Under the pieces are notes generated by a model, which saw only the letters and a list, made by a program, of their open reading frames with translations, was not told the origin of the DNA and did no database searches. 64,000 nt of DNA, taken from Hericium rajendrae. Its lineage: Eukaryota > Basidiomycota > Agaricomycetes > Russulales > Hericiaceae. The DNA lies in assembly GCA_033439255.1 (NCBI GenBank), contig CM065891.1:310001-374000 (forward strand). Reading direction: 5' to 3'. A program made the position numbers and the translations under genes. How positions within the stretch are numbered: the first letter of the stretch is position 1; each line of letters starts with the position of its first letter. Positions 22,131 to 33,995 of the stretch are shown here, piece after piece.

Positions 22131-23743
22131 TCATCGTTCACTCACAGGTCTAAACTTCACATTCACCTCTGCGACCTCCGTTTTCGCCTTCTTCAAAACG
22201 TCATGTATCTTTTCCTCTAGTCTTTGGGTCTCCTCGACGCTCAGCGACCCCTGCACGTCCGCAACAAGGTCAACGAAGAGCGAGGCCCCCGCGCGCCTGG
22301 CGCGCAAGTTGTAGGTGCCGTGGATATTCGGTGCTTCCGAGGTAACGTACTTCTCGAGCGCGGTAGAAAGAACGCGCATCGTGGACGGCGATACACCTGC
22401 ATCCGTGAGCTGTCCAAACGCGCCGCCGAAGATGGAGAGCCCCTGCTGCAGGATGACAACGGAGACGAGCAGCCCTACAGCACGAAGGCATCAGCAATCG
22501 ACACGGCTTCCGCTGAGGCGCCACGCACCTCCGATGGGATCGAGAGGCAACGCCGGAAACCAGCTGCTGCCCAAGATGGCCACGAGCGCGACGACGCTCG
22601 AGTATGCATCGCTGCGGTGGTGCCACGCATTCGCCATGAGCACAGGGCTGTTCTCCTGCTCGCCGACCGTTCGCGTGATCCTAAACAGCCACTCCTTCCA
22701 CACGACGCTCACGGCTGCGAACCACGCCGCGTTCGGGTCCAGGACGTGGGCGGCGTCGGCATGGGTGTGGCCGATCGCGGGGATGTTGTGCGCGGCTTGG
22801 GTGACGTTGACTACGGCGGTCTGGATTGCGCCGGGGGGAAGCGTGGCGGCGGTCTCGGAGAGTGCAGTCATTAAGAGGGAGAGAGAATGCGCGCCGATGC
22901 CGAGGGCACCGCCGATGAGGAGTAGTGAGACGATCGTTGTTCCTAGTGTTTCGAATTTGGCGAAACCGTACGGGTATTTTTCACTGGGAGGTCGGCGTGA
23001 TAGGCGCCATGAGAAGAGGACGACAAAGTCGCCAAGGAGGTCTGGGCAAAGGCGCGTGAGCTCCTGGTCTAGACAGCAGACTGGTTCTCTCTGCTCGTAG
23101 CACAATCGAAATGCAATTTCACGCACCACTCAAGGAATGACCAGCATCTGCCAGCAATGCTGCGGAATTCATGTACCATCCAGCGACTCCCTTTGCGCTG
23201 GTGAGGACGACGTTGGACGCGAGGCCAACAAGTGTTATCCGGCTGCCTCTGTCTCCTGGAGATAGATAACGGCGTTCAACCGACGCAATCGATCAAAGAC
23301 AAGTCGACCTGCTCACCGCGGCTCTGCAACGCCTGCACCACCTCGCGTCCATGCTCATGCGCATGCCCATTCCCATTCTCATCGTGCGAATGCGTATGTC
23401 CAAATATCCCGCGTGCATGCGAGTGGGATCCGTGCGTGTCGCCGTCGTGGCTGTTGTGATCGTGTGCGCGTGGTATCGCCTCCGCCTTCGTCTCCTTCCC
23501 TTTGCCGCCAGTCGAGACCGCCCGCCGCGAGACCGAGCCCGCTGTCGCCATTGTCGTCCGCGGTGAGTTGAACGCGAAGAGCAGGCTGTCTCTGCCTGGG
23601 AACGCGCAAAGATGGACGGTCCGCCGGCTATACGTTGGGTTTCTGGTGCCGTTACGAACGTGGAAGGCACCGCGTTGCCTGGCCGCGCATTCTGAGAAGG
23701 CCTTGATCACGAATGCAGTCGTCGAACGACTAAACGTGATCAT
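22131..23743 (-). CDS. mitochondrial CDF metal transporter (Mmt1/Mmt2 type)
   Basis: Four exons (23743-23317, 23255-23127, 23041-22529, 22474-22131) with phase-1 introns give 470 residues. The basic, Ser/Arg-rich N-terminus looks like a mitochondrial presequence, followed by a His-rich segment (HDHNSHDGDTHGSHSH; HTHSHDENGNGHAHEHG) around residues 90-135. The cation diffusion facilitator core has both transport-site HxxxD motifs: HSLSD in ADAGHSLSDLLGDF and HHRSD in NAWHHRSDAYSSVVAL. RPPSEKYPYGFAKFETLG is the loop signature shared by Mmt1/Mmt2 and SLC30A9. The C-terminal ferredoxin-like domain is present. Fungal Mmt proteins move iron across the inner membrane; zinc or manganese is possible here. 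Confidence 0.88.
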
Positions 23744-24346
23744 GGCGATGGCTCATTCATGAAAGTATGTGTAGGGAGTGTACACGGCAGGAAGAGACGA
23801 CGGAGGATTCGGAGCCGCCTCATGTTGAACCGCTGCACTGGTATTCAAGCAAGTGGATCCGGCTTTCCACGGCTTCGGGCGCGCGTCCAACGTGCAACAT
23901 GCGCAGACCACCGTTGAAATATTGACATTCTGATTCGCCATTGAATCCTTAGAAAGCAGACATAATCGATCTTCTACTTTTTATACAATTGGCATGATCA
24001 AAGCAAAGAAACCAGATAATAATGAGGACAGGATAACAAGCAAGCACCACGGATGAGATGGGAATCGTGGGATATGAGTGTGCGGGGAATAGCAATATGA
24101 GGGAGTGTGAGGCCCGTGAACCATTAGCTAAGGAAAGGACAGTATAGGTGATGTTAGAAATAGAGACTACCGGGGCACGGGAATAGCAGATAGCAGGATG
24201 ACATGCGAATGATTAGTAGATGACGAATGCAAAGTCCAATGCGCTGCAAGACATAGCGGATCAGCATCGCGCCAGCCTCACTGGGAAGCAGACAACTCAC
24301 ATAAGAAGTAGATCACAACCCAACCCGGCGCATGGGTCCCCCTGTG
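23744..24346. other. intergenic, no gene recognised
   Basis: 5' flank of the CDF gene and 3' flank of the Sec7 gene. A short minus frame ending near 23753 (MANQNVNISTVVCACC) is possible but has no family match. Confidence 0.4.
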
Positions 24347-27300
24347 CTACGAGTGCGTCGTGCCATTCGCAGCGACACCTATCCGCAACGACGCCAACGC
24401 GAGCGGAATCACGCTATTTTGCTGGCACACCATCTCCAGGTCCTTCCCAGACCACAACCGCGTCATAGGCTCAATCGGCACCTCGCGATCGTCCTCCGTA
24501 GAGGCCAGGAGCGTATCGAGCTCCTGCTGCTCCAGTTTGCCGAGCCCTTGTCGATGATAAATCGCACTCCTCGACTTTGATCGCACATGTGCAGAAGACG
24601 AGCCATTGACGCGATTCCGGAACGAGAGGCGCGACGTCGACCCGTTCACCGACTCGTACCCAGATCCAGGCAGCGGCGACCCCGGCACCGAGCGTCCGTT
24701 CTTCTCCCACTCAACGTCCCCCAGAATGAGCGCATCCTGGAGCACGCGGAATGCAATGTCGTCTGCGGCCTGATGGAACCGATTGAGTCCCGCGACGGGG
24801 ACCGCGCTCGCGACCTCGATCTGCCGCTTCAGCGACACGGTCCAGTTGTGCCGGATGACGGGGTCGTCGACGCTGAACATGTACCTGCGCTTCGCGCCGG
24901 TGTGGTTCGCGAACGCGAGCTGGAACGTGTTCCGCATGAAGCTGCGCTCGACGAGGACCGGGCAGCTGAGCGGCAGGCCGGAGTACAGCAGCGCGTTCTG
25001 GCCGGAGCGGGAGAAGTTGAGCGTCTTCGGGCCCAGCGATGTGCCCGTGATGCGAAACGAGGCCTCGGCAGAGCGAGCGAAGGTGAGGAAGGGCGGGTCA
25101 AAGATGAGATCCTGCCCGTGGAGGTGGATAATGAGCGTCGGGTCCGCTTGCCCCAGCCGAAGGACGATGGGCTCCGACTGCATGCGATATGTAAGGCGCG
25201 GCGGGACGGGGCGTTTAAGCGTGATAGAATACGAGGGCGTTGTCGTGGTGGCAGGATTGCATGCCTGGGAGAGCGGCTCGCGGCGGATGGAGGCGTGCAT
25301 CTTATCGAGGATTTCGTCTGAGACGAGGCAGCGGGCGTCGTACCGCCTGAACGCGTCGATGAAGTCGCGGGACGTCACATTGCGGCGGAGGTGGGTTGCG
25401 GGCCCGGCGTCCTGCACGATGCCCCCGTGCAGGACTTCGTTCAACTGGACGAGTGCACGGGTCAAGCGGATGGCGAGGTCCTTGTCGTATGCCACGATGC
25501 TTGCGTTCGCCTCGTACCATCTGCCGGCAAAGGCGTCAATCATGTAGTCGAGCGGGCTCGAATGTGACGATCTCGACGGAGAAGGTATGTGCAATGACTG
25601 CAAGAAGACACGCAACGCCTTGTCAATGCGCATGCCCGCGAACCCAAATCCATCGATATATGCCTTCAGAACGAACTTGGATGTCCGCCGCGACAGGTAT
25701 TCACCCAACTTGGCTCTATCCAGCTCTACTGTCTTGAGCAGCATTTGCCCGAGCATCACCGGATCATCGCGCGAATTCGTTTTTTCAAGGAAAGCCGTGA
25801 TAGCATGGTCGGGCTCTCTAGAGAACTGCAACACAAATGACCGAACGGCGGGATGTTCCCTGACCGCGGAAGAGCTGAGCGACTTCTTTTGACTGTCGTC
25901 CCGGTCGGCACTGAAGCGCAGATTGCGAAGCTGGACGACACTCTTAATGATGAACTTCCTGTTGAGGGGCGAGCGCTTGGTAGTATCTAGCAGAGAGTCC
26001 TGGTCTTGCATGATGGGCTTGGCGATGACGAGGATATCGTTGAATAGGAAGAGGAAACGATCCTTGACGGTGTTCGTGTTTGCAACCTGTAGCACAGGAG
26101 AGGACAAAAGCAGCTTCCGCGGTGGATCGTCCATGAATGATGCTGCCGCTCCTCGCGAGCCACGATTGAGCAGCTCGTCTAAGCGTTCCAGAACCATCGC
26201 ACCCTGTGATTGGACTACGGCCGGTTCTGGGGACTGCACCGATGACGATGACAGCGACGACCGTACTGGGTACTCGTCCGCAGACGACACGGGATCCGGT
26301 GTGGCTGACGAGGCAAGATCAGGAGGCGAAGGCAACGAATGGGTATCAGCGTGAGCAGGATATGATGCGTATTGCGTTTCGCCATTGGGCGAGGCCACCT
26401 CCTTAGGGACAGTCTGCACTTCCGGAGGCGATGCCTGCTGCTGAGGCGTCGCTTCCCTCACCGGCGACTCTCGCACAAGCGACTCCCGAGCTTCCTTCAA
26501 CGAGCCCTTCCCAAGCAGTGTGCTCCCACTCGCGCTCGTCGGCGTCTTCGATAGATCGTCCCAATCAGCGCTCAGTTCGCCGTCCTTTCGGATCTTCAGC
26601 AGATCGGACAGCGACGGCTTCTTCGCGATCTTCGGGCGCGTGTCGAGCACCGGCGGTGCGGACTGTAGACTTGGATACGCGGGTGAAGACGATTGCGATG
26701 AGAAAAGCTTCTTCGCACTCAGCCACTTCTTCACGCCCTCGCGGTTCGTGGGCAGCTTGCCATTAAGCCAACTTGACCCGTTCGTCGCCGCGGAGGAAAT
26801 AGTGAAGTAGTCGGGGTGCGAGCCAGAGGACGGCACATTGCTAATCGGAGGTGAGGCCATCCCGCTGAACTTGGGGAGCAGGCGGGTGTCAGACGCTTGG
26901 TGGGACAACTTGCGATCGCGCGGCACCTCCGGCGAAGGCTGAGGCGTCTGTGAAGAGTGGGAGCTGAGCGCGGAAAACTCGTCGCCATTCGGCGAGAAGA
27001 CGATGTCGGGCGAGGATACGTTCGTTGGGAACCCGCGTGCGCGATTCCGCTCTTCCTCGAGCTTGATGATTCCGGGGAACGGGAACAGCTTCGAGTTAGT
27101 GTATCTCAGCATCGTCTCTGTGGAAGTCGGCGGCACAGGCGATGTCGGGCCCGGTGAACTGGGGAAGATGGGTGCAGAAAGGTCTGTATCCGGGGCGGAA
27201 ATCCGTTCAGTGTTACGATTGCCAGGGATCAAGCACAAATCAATATCACCTTTCGAGCTACCCGTCAGACTGGCCCCACTCTCTCGGCTTATGCTCGAAT

Positions 27301-29485
27301 CAGTGTTATTCGTGCGCTCTCTGATGCTATTCGTCCGCGAGCGTCGACCAGTGGCTGATCCAGCGCGCATGAACGTATTTTTGACCTTATTCCACTTGCT
27401 CACCGATCCCCCATCACCGTGGCCGTGGCCGTTTTTGCTGGGTGTCACATCGGGGGAAACGAGACGCAAGGAATCCTCCCAGTCCATATAATCTGGATTC
27501 GAGGGTGACAGCTCGGGTTGACTTGGCGATCCGACGGAAAGCCGGGCTGGGTAGATGCGAGACGAGCTTGAGTCATCGCTGAGAACCGCTTGCAAAGCAA
27601 CGGCTGATGCTGGTGACGGAGGCGCATTTGACGGGGTCGCCTCGGGAGAAGTCTCGAGCTCGACAAGGAGCTCTTTCGAATCGGAGGATGCCCGTGGCGA
27701 CGGAGGCTCATCTTCATCTGCTTCATCTACGTCCGCATGGTCGTCCGAATGCTGCTCGATGGGTATTGAGCGCCGCATCCGGTGTTCCTGGTCGTCCATA
27801 TCCTCTGCATCTGATTCGTCGTCGTCATGTACGGGCATACGGTTGTCTTCAGGCACTAAGCTCGATATAAGTCCTCAGTAGCACGGAACAGACCTCGACT
27901 TACCAGGCTCTGCAACCCAGCTTATCTCTCTCTCGTACCCAGAGTTCAAAGGCGAAAGTCGAGAGACATCGCCGTTCCCATGGAACATATCCATATCATC
28001 GTCGTCATCTTCAGGACCTGATTTCTCGCGTAGAGGTGTTGCAAAGGGGCTGGATGGGAACATATCATGGTGGCGATGAATGGTCTCTGATAGATACACA
28101 GGCACGCCGACGCCGGAGTCGGTCGAAGTGCTTGATGGTGCATCCGAGGCATGCGGCATCCGGAGCGCAGCGACACGCGGGGGGGTGCTGGGCGGGAGGC
28201 CGGCAAAGGACGGGCGCGGCGGAGACAGGCGCTCGGGGATGTCGTCGTCCTCGACCACGACGCCTCTGCGCTCCATGCCGTTCTCGTAGTCATACGACGG
28301 CGACGGGGAGCCCATGAGCTTTGCGAGCGCGTCCTCCCGCTCGCGCTCGATGCTTCTTTGCGCATTCGGCGTGGGACTTCGCGCAGAGGGCGACCGCGGC
28401 GGGTCCGGCATCTGGTCATGCAAGACGGGAAGTCCGGCGGGCGGGACGAGCGGAGTGGTCACGGACGGGGCGGACGAGAGCTCCCGATCGTCAACGACGG
28501 TGGATCGGTTTGTTGAACCGCGCCGTGAGCGTCGTTTCCGTCGCGGCGGGGGTGGTGGGGGTCGGTCCTCCCCGCCACTCGTCTGTTCCGCCTCTACCTC
28601 TGCCTCCTTCACTCGCCCACCTATCCGCTGCATCATGAATCTGCGCGCGGCGGAACGGTCGCCGCCGATGCCCGTGACGGTATTGTTTCTGAATATCTGT
28701 CCGGGAAGGGGCGGGGGACTCGAGGTTGGTGATGTTGAGAATGATGCGTCGGGCGAATCTGAGTTTTGGGTAAGCTGGTGCAGGGCCATCATGCGAGCAG
28801 CGGCACTGTTTGAGCGAAATAGACCGCGCTGCAGCGCCTCGCGTTGGATATCCTGGAGCGATGGCAACATGGGCGTTGGCGGTGACGTCCCTGGGTACAT
28901 CACGCCAGGTTCGGGCGAACCAAGCGCTCGCTGCTGCAAAGCAACGAAGTGGGATGGTATGGGCGATATGAGAGGTGGTGACGCGAAACCATTGAGCAAT
29001 GGAACAATGGGATTCGGGCCTTCATCCGGAGAAGAGTCGTTGGCAGACACGGGAGGGAGTGGGGATTGAGTTGCTCGCGCCTTGCCCTTGTAGTCCTTCG
29101 AGCCTCGTCCTCTCGACCGTGATCGCGAACGTCGTTTCGCCTTGGGCGCGGTCGCGTCCTCAGATGGTAGCGGCGTTGCTGGTGGTGATGCGACTGGTTC
29201 TTCGTCGACTTGCTCTGCCTTGCGCTCGCTCTCCTCCTGCTGACGCTCAACCACCTGAACCGTTTCCTCCACCGCCTCTCCGACCTCCTCCTGGCCCTCC
29301 TCATCGACATAATCTTCGTTCTCCCCTCCTGCCTCTTCCTGCTCCTCCGGAGACTTCTCTCCCTCACTGACGCCCTCGACGTGCATTGGTGGTCTCCGCC
29401 CATCCTTCATGCGAGGGAGTGATGCGGCGCGTTTGAGCTTTGCGACGGCGAAGGCGCGCTGCTCCGCGGCCGAAGTTTGCTCCAT
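24347..29485 (-). CDS. large Sec7-domain Arf GEF-like protein with PH domain
   Basis: Two exons (29485-27904, 27855-24347) with a 48-nt phase-1 intron give 1696 residues. The first ~1100 are low-complexity Ser/Pro/Glu/Arg-rich, with an RRSRSRSRGRG patch near residue 120. A PH-like strand (TVKDRFLFLFNDILVIAKP) precedes the Sec7 domain at ~1200-1390: FLEKTNSRDDPVMLGQMLL, SKFVLKAYIDGFGFAGMRID, ALRVFLQSL and VTSRDFIDAFRRYDA. A PH domain follows (PTLIIHLHGQDLIFDPP; IRHNWTVSLKRQIEV). Such proteins activate Arf GTPases in secretion (compare Syt1/Yel1 of yeast). The loop that normally carries the catalytic glutamate (LPGE-type) here reads HIPSPSRSSHSSPLDY, with no Glu, so exchange activity is doubtful. 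Confidence 0.82.
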
Positions 29486-30084
29486 GGCGAGCGCTGAGCT
29501 GAAGACGCCGCAGGTTGGACGAGAGGAAAATCAGAATCGTGGCTAGCTGTGCTGTGGTAATATCGGCAAATGGGCCGCGAGCGCTTAGTGAATATAACGT
29601 TTGGACCTAATTGGGAAGAAGGCTTCAGCATTCGAGACTAGCATAGGCCGACGAATAAAGAGCGAGCTCACCGTCAGCGACGACGACGCTGGAATCAAAT
29701 TTGAGGCGGGATCGAAAGGCGAAAGGTGAAAGACGCTGTATATGGACGGGAAAGAGCACGTGACACTGCACGTCGACCCCGAATGTCCGAGGGAGGTATT
29801 CGCTGGATATTGCAAATATCCTCGAGTGTTGGGCGAGTATCCAGTCAGGGGACGATGGCCAGAGAATGTCCGGGCGTAGACAGTGACAATTGACTTCTTG
29901 ACCTCACGTGTAGGGCTTGTACATACACATGACCAACGCGCGTCATTTTTGGCTAAGTCGCGTCTTGCTTCCTACCTCTTTCGCGTCGTCTTTCGCAGCG
30001 ACAAGCGACTATATGCGGCCTCATCCCCGCCCAACAAGATTTAAATCTATCATTTTTCTGGGCCTATATACTCTGTGAGAGGCC
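29486..30084. other. intergenic; Sec7 upstream region and left flank of the transposon block
   Basis: No gene recognised. The left terminus of the outer DNA transposon should lie here or nearby, but I found no clear terminal inverted repeat. Confidence 0.4.
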
Positions 30085-33000
30085 ATGGCTCCTCTGAGTT
30101 TCGATTTCTGCCCGTGCGTGCCATGTTCTAGGCATAAACCTCCCCTGGTCCAGGAGAGGCGCACAATATGGAACCATCTTAAGGCAAACCCTCCGATATT
30201 ATGGTCCCCAAAACCTTCAAAGGACTCAGCGCAATCAAGTGAATCGGCGCTATCTGACCAGGAGCACGCAAGTCGAGAAAAACGAGCATGCGCTCGCTCT
30301 TCGTCGCCCGAGTCGAGCTCTCCCATGAAGCGCCGTCGTGAAGGTATGAAAAGTCGGTGCATGATTTCTTATTTCAACTGAAGGGTCGGCAGAACCGCAC
30401 GATATGTCCCACGCGGCTGCGGGTTCATCTGATGATGACATGGACGATGCCACAGCCGGTCAGTCACATTTCTCATCATGGGTCATATCATTCTCACCCC
30501 AGCTTCCAAACATGCCTTGGTCATGCTGCCCGCACCCACGCTGTTGTGCTGCCCTCCCCCATGCGCTGTCATGCTGCCCTCTCATGTTACCAGATTGCTA
30601 TGGCCACGACACCACCAGTTCACCTTATCCTCAGGCTTCTCAGACCAGTCTCGATGGCCAAGACAACCGCGATGACGAACCCCCATTCGCCCCCAACACC
30701 CGTTCATCGCGTGCGCCTTCGATGGATTTCTATGCAGCCTATGAGGCACATGTTGCTGAGCATGGCCCTATCGATGGCATAGACGACGCACACTCTCAGG
30801 CTGGCTTCAACGGCACAGGCTATTTCTTAGAAGATATGACTATTCTCTCTGACGGTAGGCTTGATGGCTCTGTCGATGGTCTCTACGACTCGGACGGCGC
30901 TCTCCGCGGCTCAGACGACGGCGCTCTCCACTACTTAGACGACGGCGCTCAGTATCTCTCAGACGACGGCGCTCCTGATGGCTTTAACAACGGTGCTTTT
31001 GATGGATTTGATGACAGCGCTCTTGATGAGTTCGATGACGACGGTCTTGATGGCTCAGAACGTCTGCCTTCGCCTGCTTATTCTCTCTATGACGAAGACG
31101 ATCCCGAGCTCAAGGAATTCTGGGACACCTTGCGAGACGAACCGACACCCCCTCCCTCTTCTGATGACGAGGATGAGCCTGAGGGGGGTGTAGACGACGA
31201 CGACGACGAAAACTTCCCCGATATCGAAGCTGACCCGCTTTTTCAGACACGCGAAGATATGTTCGACGACTCGGATGACCCGAATGATGCAGCAGACTCC
31301 GAACTACCACCAGCATTCTCAGAATCCCCCCTTCTCCGAAATATATACATCACAGCCTTTATTCAGGCGGTCTTTCATGGCTCGACGCATAGCTCGATTC
31401 AGCTCTATCTGGAATCAGAGTACGAGACTCTTCGTTCTGTCGAACGTCAGGCCGGGGTCGAGATACTTGGTCTTCCGCAGATGGCAAGAACACTCCGAAC
31501 AGTTGAGCGCCGCCTTCGCTTGGATCCTGATGCTTATATTGTGTATTACTTCGTCTGCCCTGTCTGTTGGTTTCGACATCATCCCTCTGAGCTCTCTGAC
31601 TTGGCATCCCCGGACTGTCTGCAGACTGGCTGCTCTGGGTCTCTCTACACAAGCAAGCGTCTCAGTGATGGGCGTCTCAAACGAATCCCGAACAAGGTCT
31701 TGCCTATGGCGCCATTGGTCCCAATGATACAGCGGTTTCTACTGCGCCCTGGTAAGTATGAGGAGTTCCAGCATTGGAGGGGTGAAGGTGATGAACCGGG
31801 GCCTGTTCCGCCTCTGCGAGCGCCCGAGATTGGTAGGCTTGCTTTTGCGGATGGGCAGAAGCGTCTCAACGACATATACGATGGTTGGGGATGGCGCGCG
31901 ATCCAGGCAGGTCTCGAGCGAAGGCGAGGAGGAACATGGGGAGTTCAGGATGTCGACGCCAGAGAACTGGATCAAAGGTTCGTCGCACTGCCTTGTGGAC
32001 TTGTGTTCATGTTGAACATCGACTGGTATGTCTGTTAACTTTTTTTTCTGATCTCAATGATCTACTCACCGAGCAGGTTCTCGCCGATGAAACGGAACCG
32101 GAAGTACTCCACAGGCGCGATTTATATTACGATCTGCAACAATCCGCGCGTGAAGCGGTTCCTCCCGACAGAGACTATCCTCGCCTGCGTCATTCCTGGG
32201 CCGACTGAGCCCTCGCTGGAGCAACTCAATTATGTTCTTGAACCGTGCGTTCGCGACATCCGCAGGATGTACAACGGTTCGTCCCTCTAATCCCTCCGTT
32301 CCATGACTCTGTCGCTGACTCTGTGAACATAACGCTAGGTGTACGACTTCAAGTATTTTCCCAAGCGGAGTTAGAGCTGGTACATGGCACGTTGTACATC
32401 AATGCATCTGATCTTCCTGCGAGTCGCAAGACAGGTGGTATGCGTGGCCACACATCGAAGAAATTCATGTGTTCCCTTTGCTATCAGACTCTCGGCTCTC
32501 TAACATGCGAAGACTGCTTTGATCCAGAAAGTGAGTGCTCCCGCAGCTTCAGCTTGTCAATTGATTATCAATGATGTATCGTACAACTCCACAGAGTGCC
32601 GCATGCGAAATGATTGGCGCTTTTTGAAGTACGCCTTCCGCTCGCGCAAATCTGATCCAGAAGACAAAGAAGAAATTGCTGAGAAGCGTGGCATCCGTTG
32701 GTCCATACTCGACATTTTACCTGGGTGGATGCCCGGGCGCGACTCCCCTGTTGACTTCATGCATGCGGTCTTCCTTAGTAAGTTTTCAAGTTCAGCTTGA
32801 ATTCACTAGTTGTACTAATTGTTTGACCCGAAGTCGAGGTCAAGCACTTGATTCAGGACACCCTCATCAAGGCGGGTATGCTCCTCCCACGGAGTCGACT
32901 CGATAAGCCACAAGAGAAGTTCGAAGCGCTCCTTGCCTCTATCTGGTGGCCATCGACACTCGGGCGCATACCGAAGACTGTATGTAGGCAGCTCAAGAGT

Positions 33001-33566
33001 AGTTGCAACACTGACATTGTTGCAGATATCAAACACATCAAAGGCAGACCAGTGGCGAAATCTCGCGACGGTCTTACCTGTACTTCTCTATGAAGCCTGG
33101 CAGATAGACGGGGAGATCCCCGACTCAGACGCACCTAAGCCAAGGGCGTCAACGAAAGCTGGCGAAGCTCACGCGCGAACAGAGACGCTGCTAGAAGATC
33201 GTCGCCGCCAACACTTAGGTGAGCTACAGGACTCTGTCGCTGAAGATTTCGAAGAAAATCGGGAGCTTGTGATGGATCGAAACTATCAACGACATTATGC
33301 AAATATTCTCGAGCTGTGTACGTCGATTCGGATCTATACATCACGCTCCATCACCCCGGATGAAGTACAGCGAGCGGGCCAATGCCATTCACATGCGTGT
33401 CAAGAGTGGGCGCGTATGCATTGCCATCTTACGCCATATCAACATCTTCTCGTACATGCACCAGACTGTGTGTTTCGCCTTGGAAGTGTCTACTCATGGT
33501 GGCTCTTTGGGCCAGAGCGCAACAATGGCCGGTTAGTCAAGGTCAACACCAATGGGCATACGGGTG

Positions 33567-33571
33567 GTGAG
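33567..33571. repeat. target-site duplication GTGAG, left copy
   Basis: GTGAG immediately precedes the left LTR (TGTCAAG...) and recurs at 44494-44498 immediately after the right LTR (...GTGACA). Five bases is the normal duplication for Ty3 integrases. Confidence 0.9.
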
Positions 33572-33995
33572 TGTCAAGACTCGGTCGTAGACAGCAGAGA
33601 ACCACCCAAGTCACCAGCGATGATGGGAGCGAGAGAGCAGAGAGCGACTAGCAGCGCAGTGACCTGTATTGGAGGTACAGTACGGTACAGACGAAATGGA
33701 CAATCTAGGGAAATAGGCGAATGACAGGGAGCCTATAAGTACTGGGACGACAATGGGAAAAGAACAATGGACACCATAATGGGTCGAACAATAGAGTGAG
33801 AACAATGGTGGCCAAAAGGAGAACAATGGGAGGGAGAACAATAGGATGTCCCAAAGGGGAACAAGGGCATGGGTGAAGGATAGCCCCCAGGTCATGTGAG
33901 GAAGTGAACATGTGATGGGGCTGCTGGAGCACATGACCGACGCGATGCCTTGATGGCAGAGAAGAAGGCGGAGAGAAATGGAGCGATCCGTGACA
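33572..33995 (-). repeat. 3' LTR (left), 424 bp
   Basis: Nearly identical to the right LTR. By eye they differ by a 3-base indel (GGTACAGACG against GGAGACG) and one T/C substitution (GCGAATGAC against GCGAACGAC), which implies a recent insertion. The last 34 or so codons of pol run into this LTR. Confidence 0.93.

Noticed and set aside
22224-23100. Plus-strand frames opposite the CDF transporter
   Set aside because: Antisense shadows of a gene with four exons, conserved HxxxD motifs and consistent splicing on the other strand.
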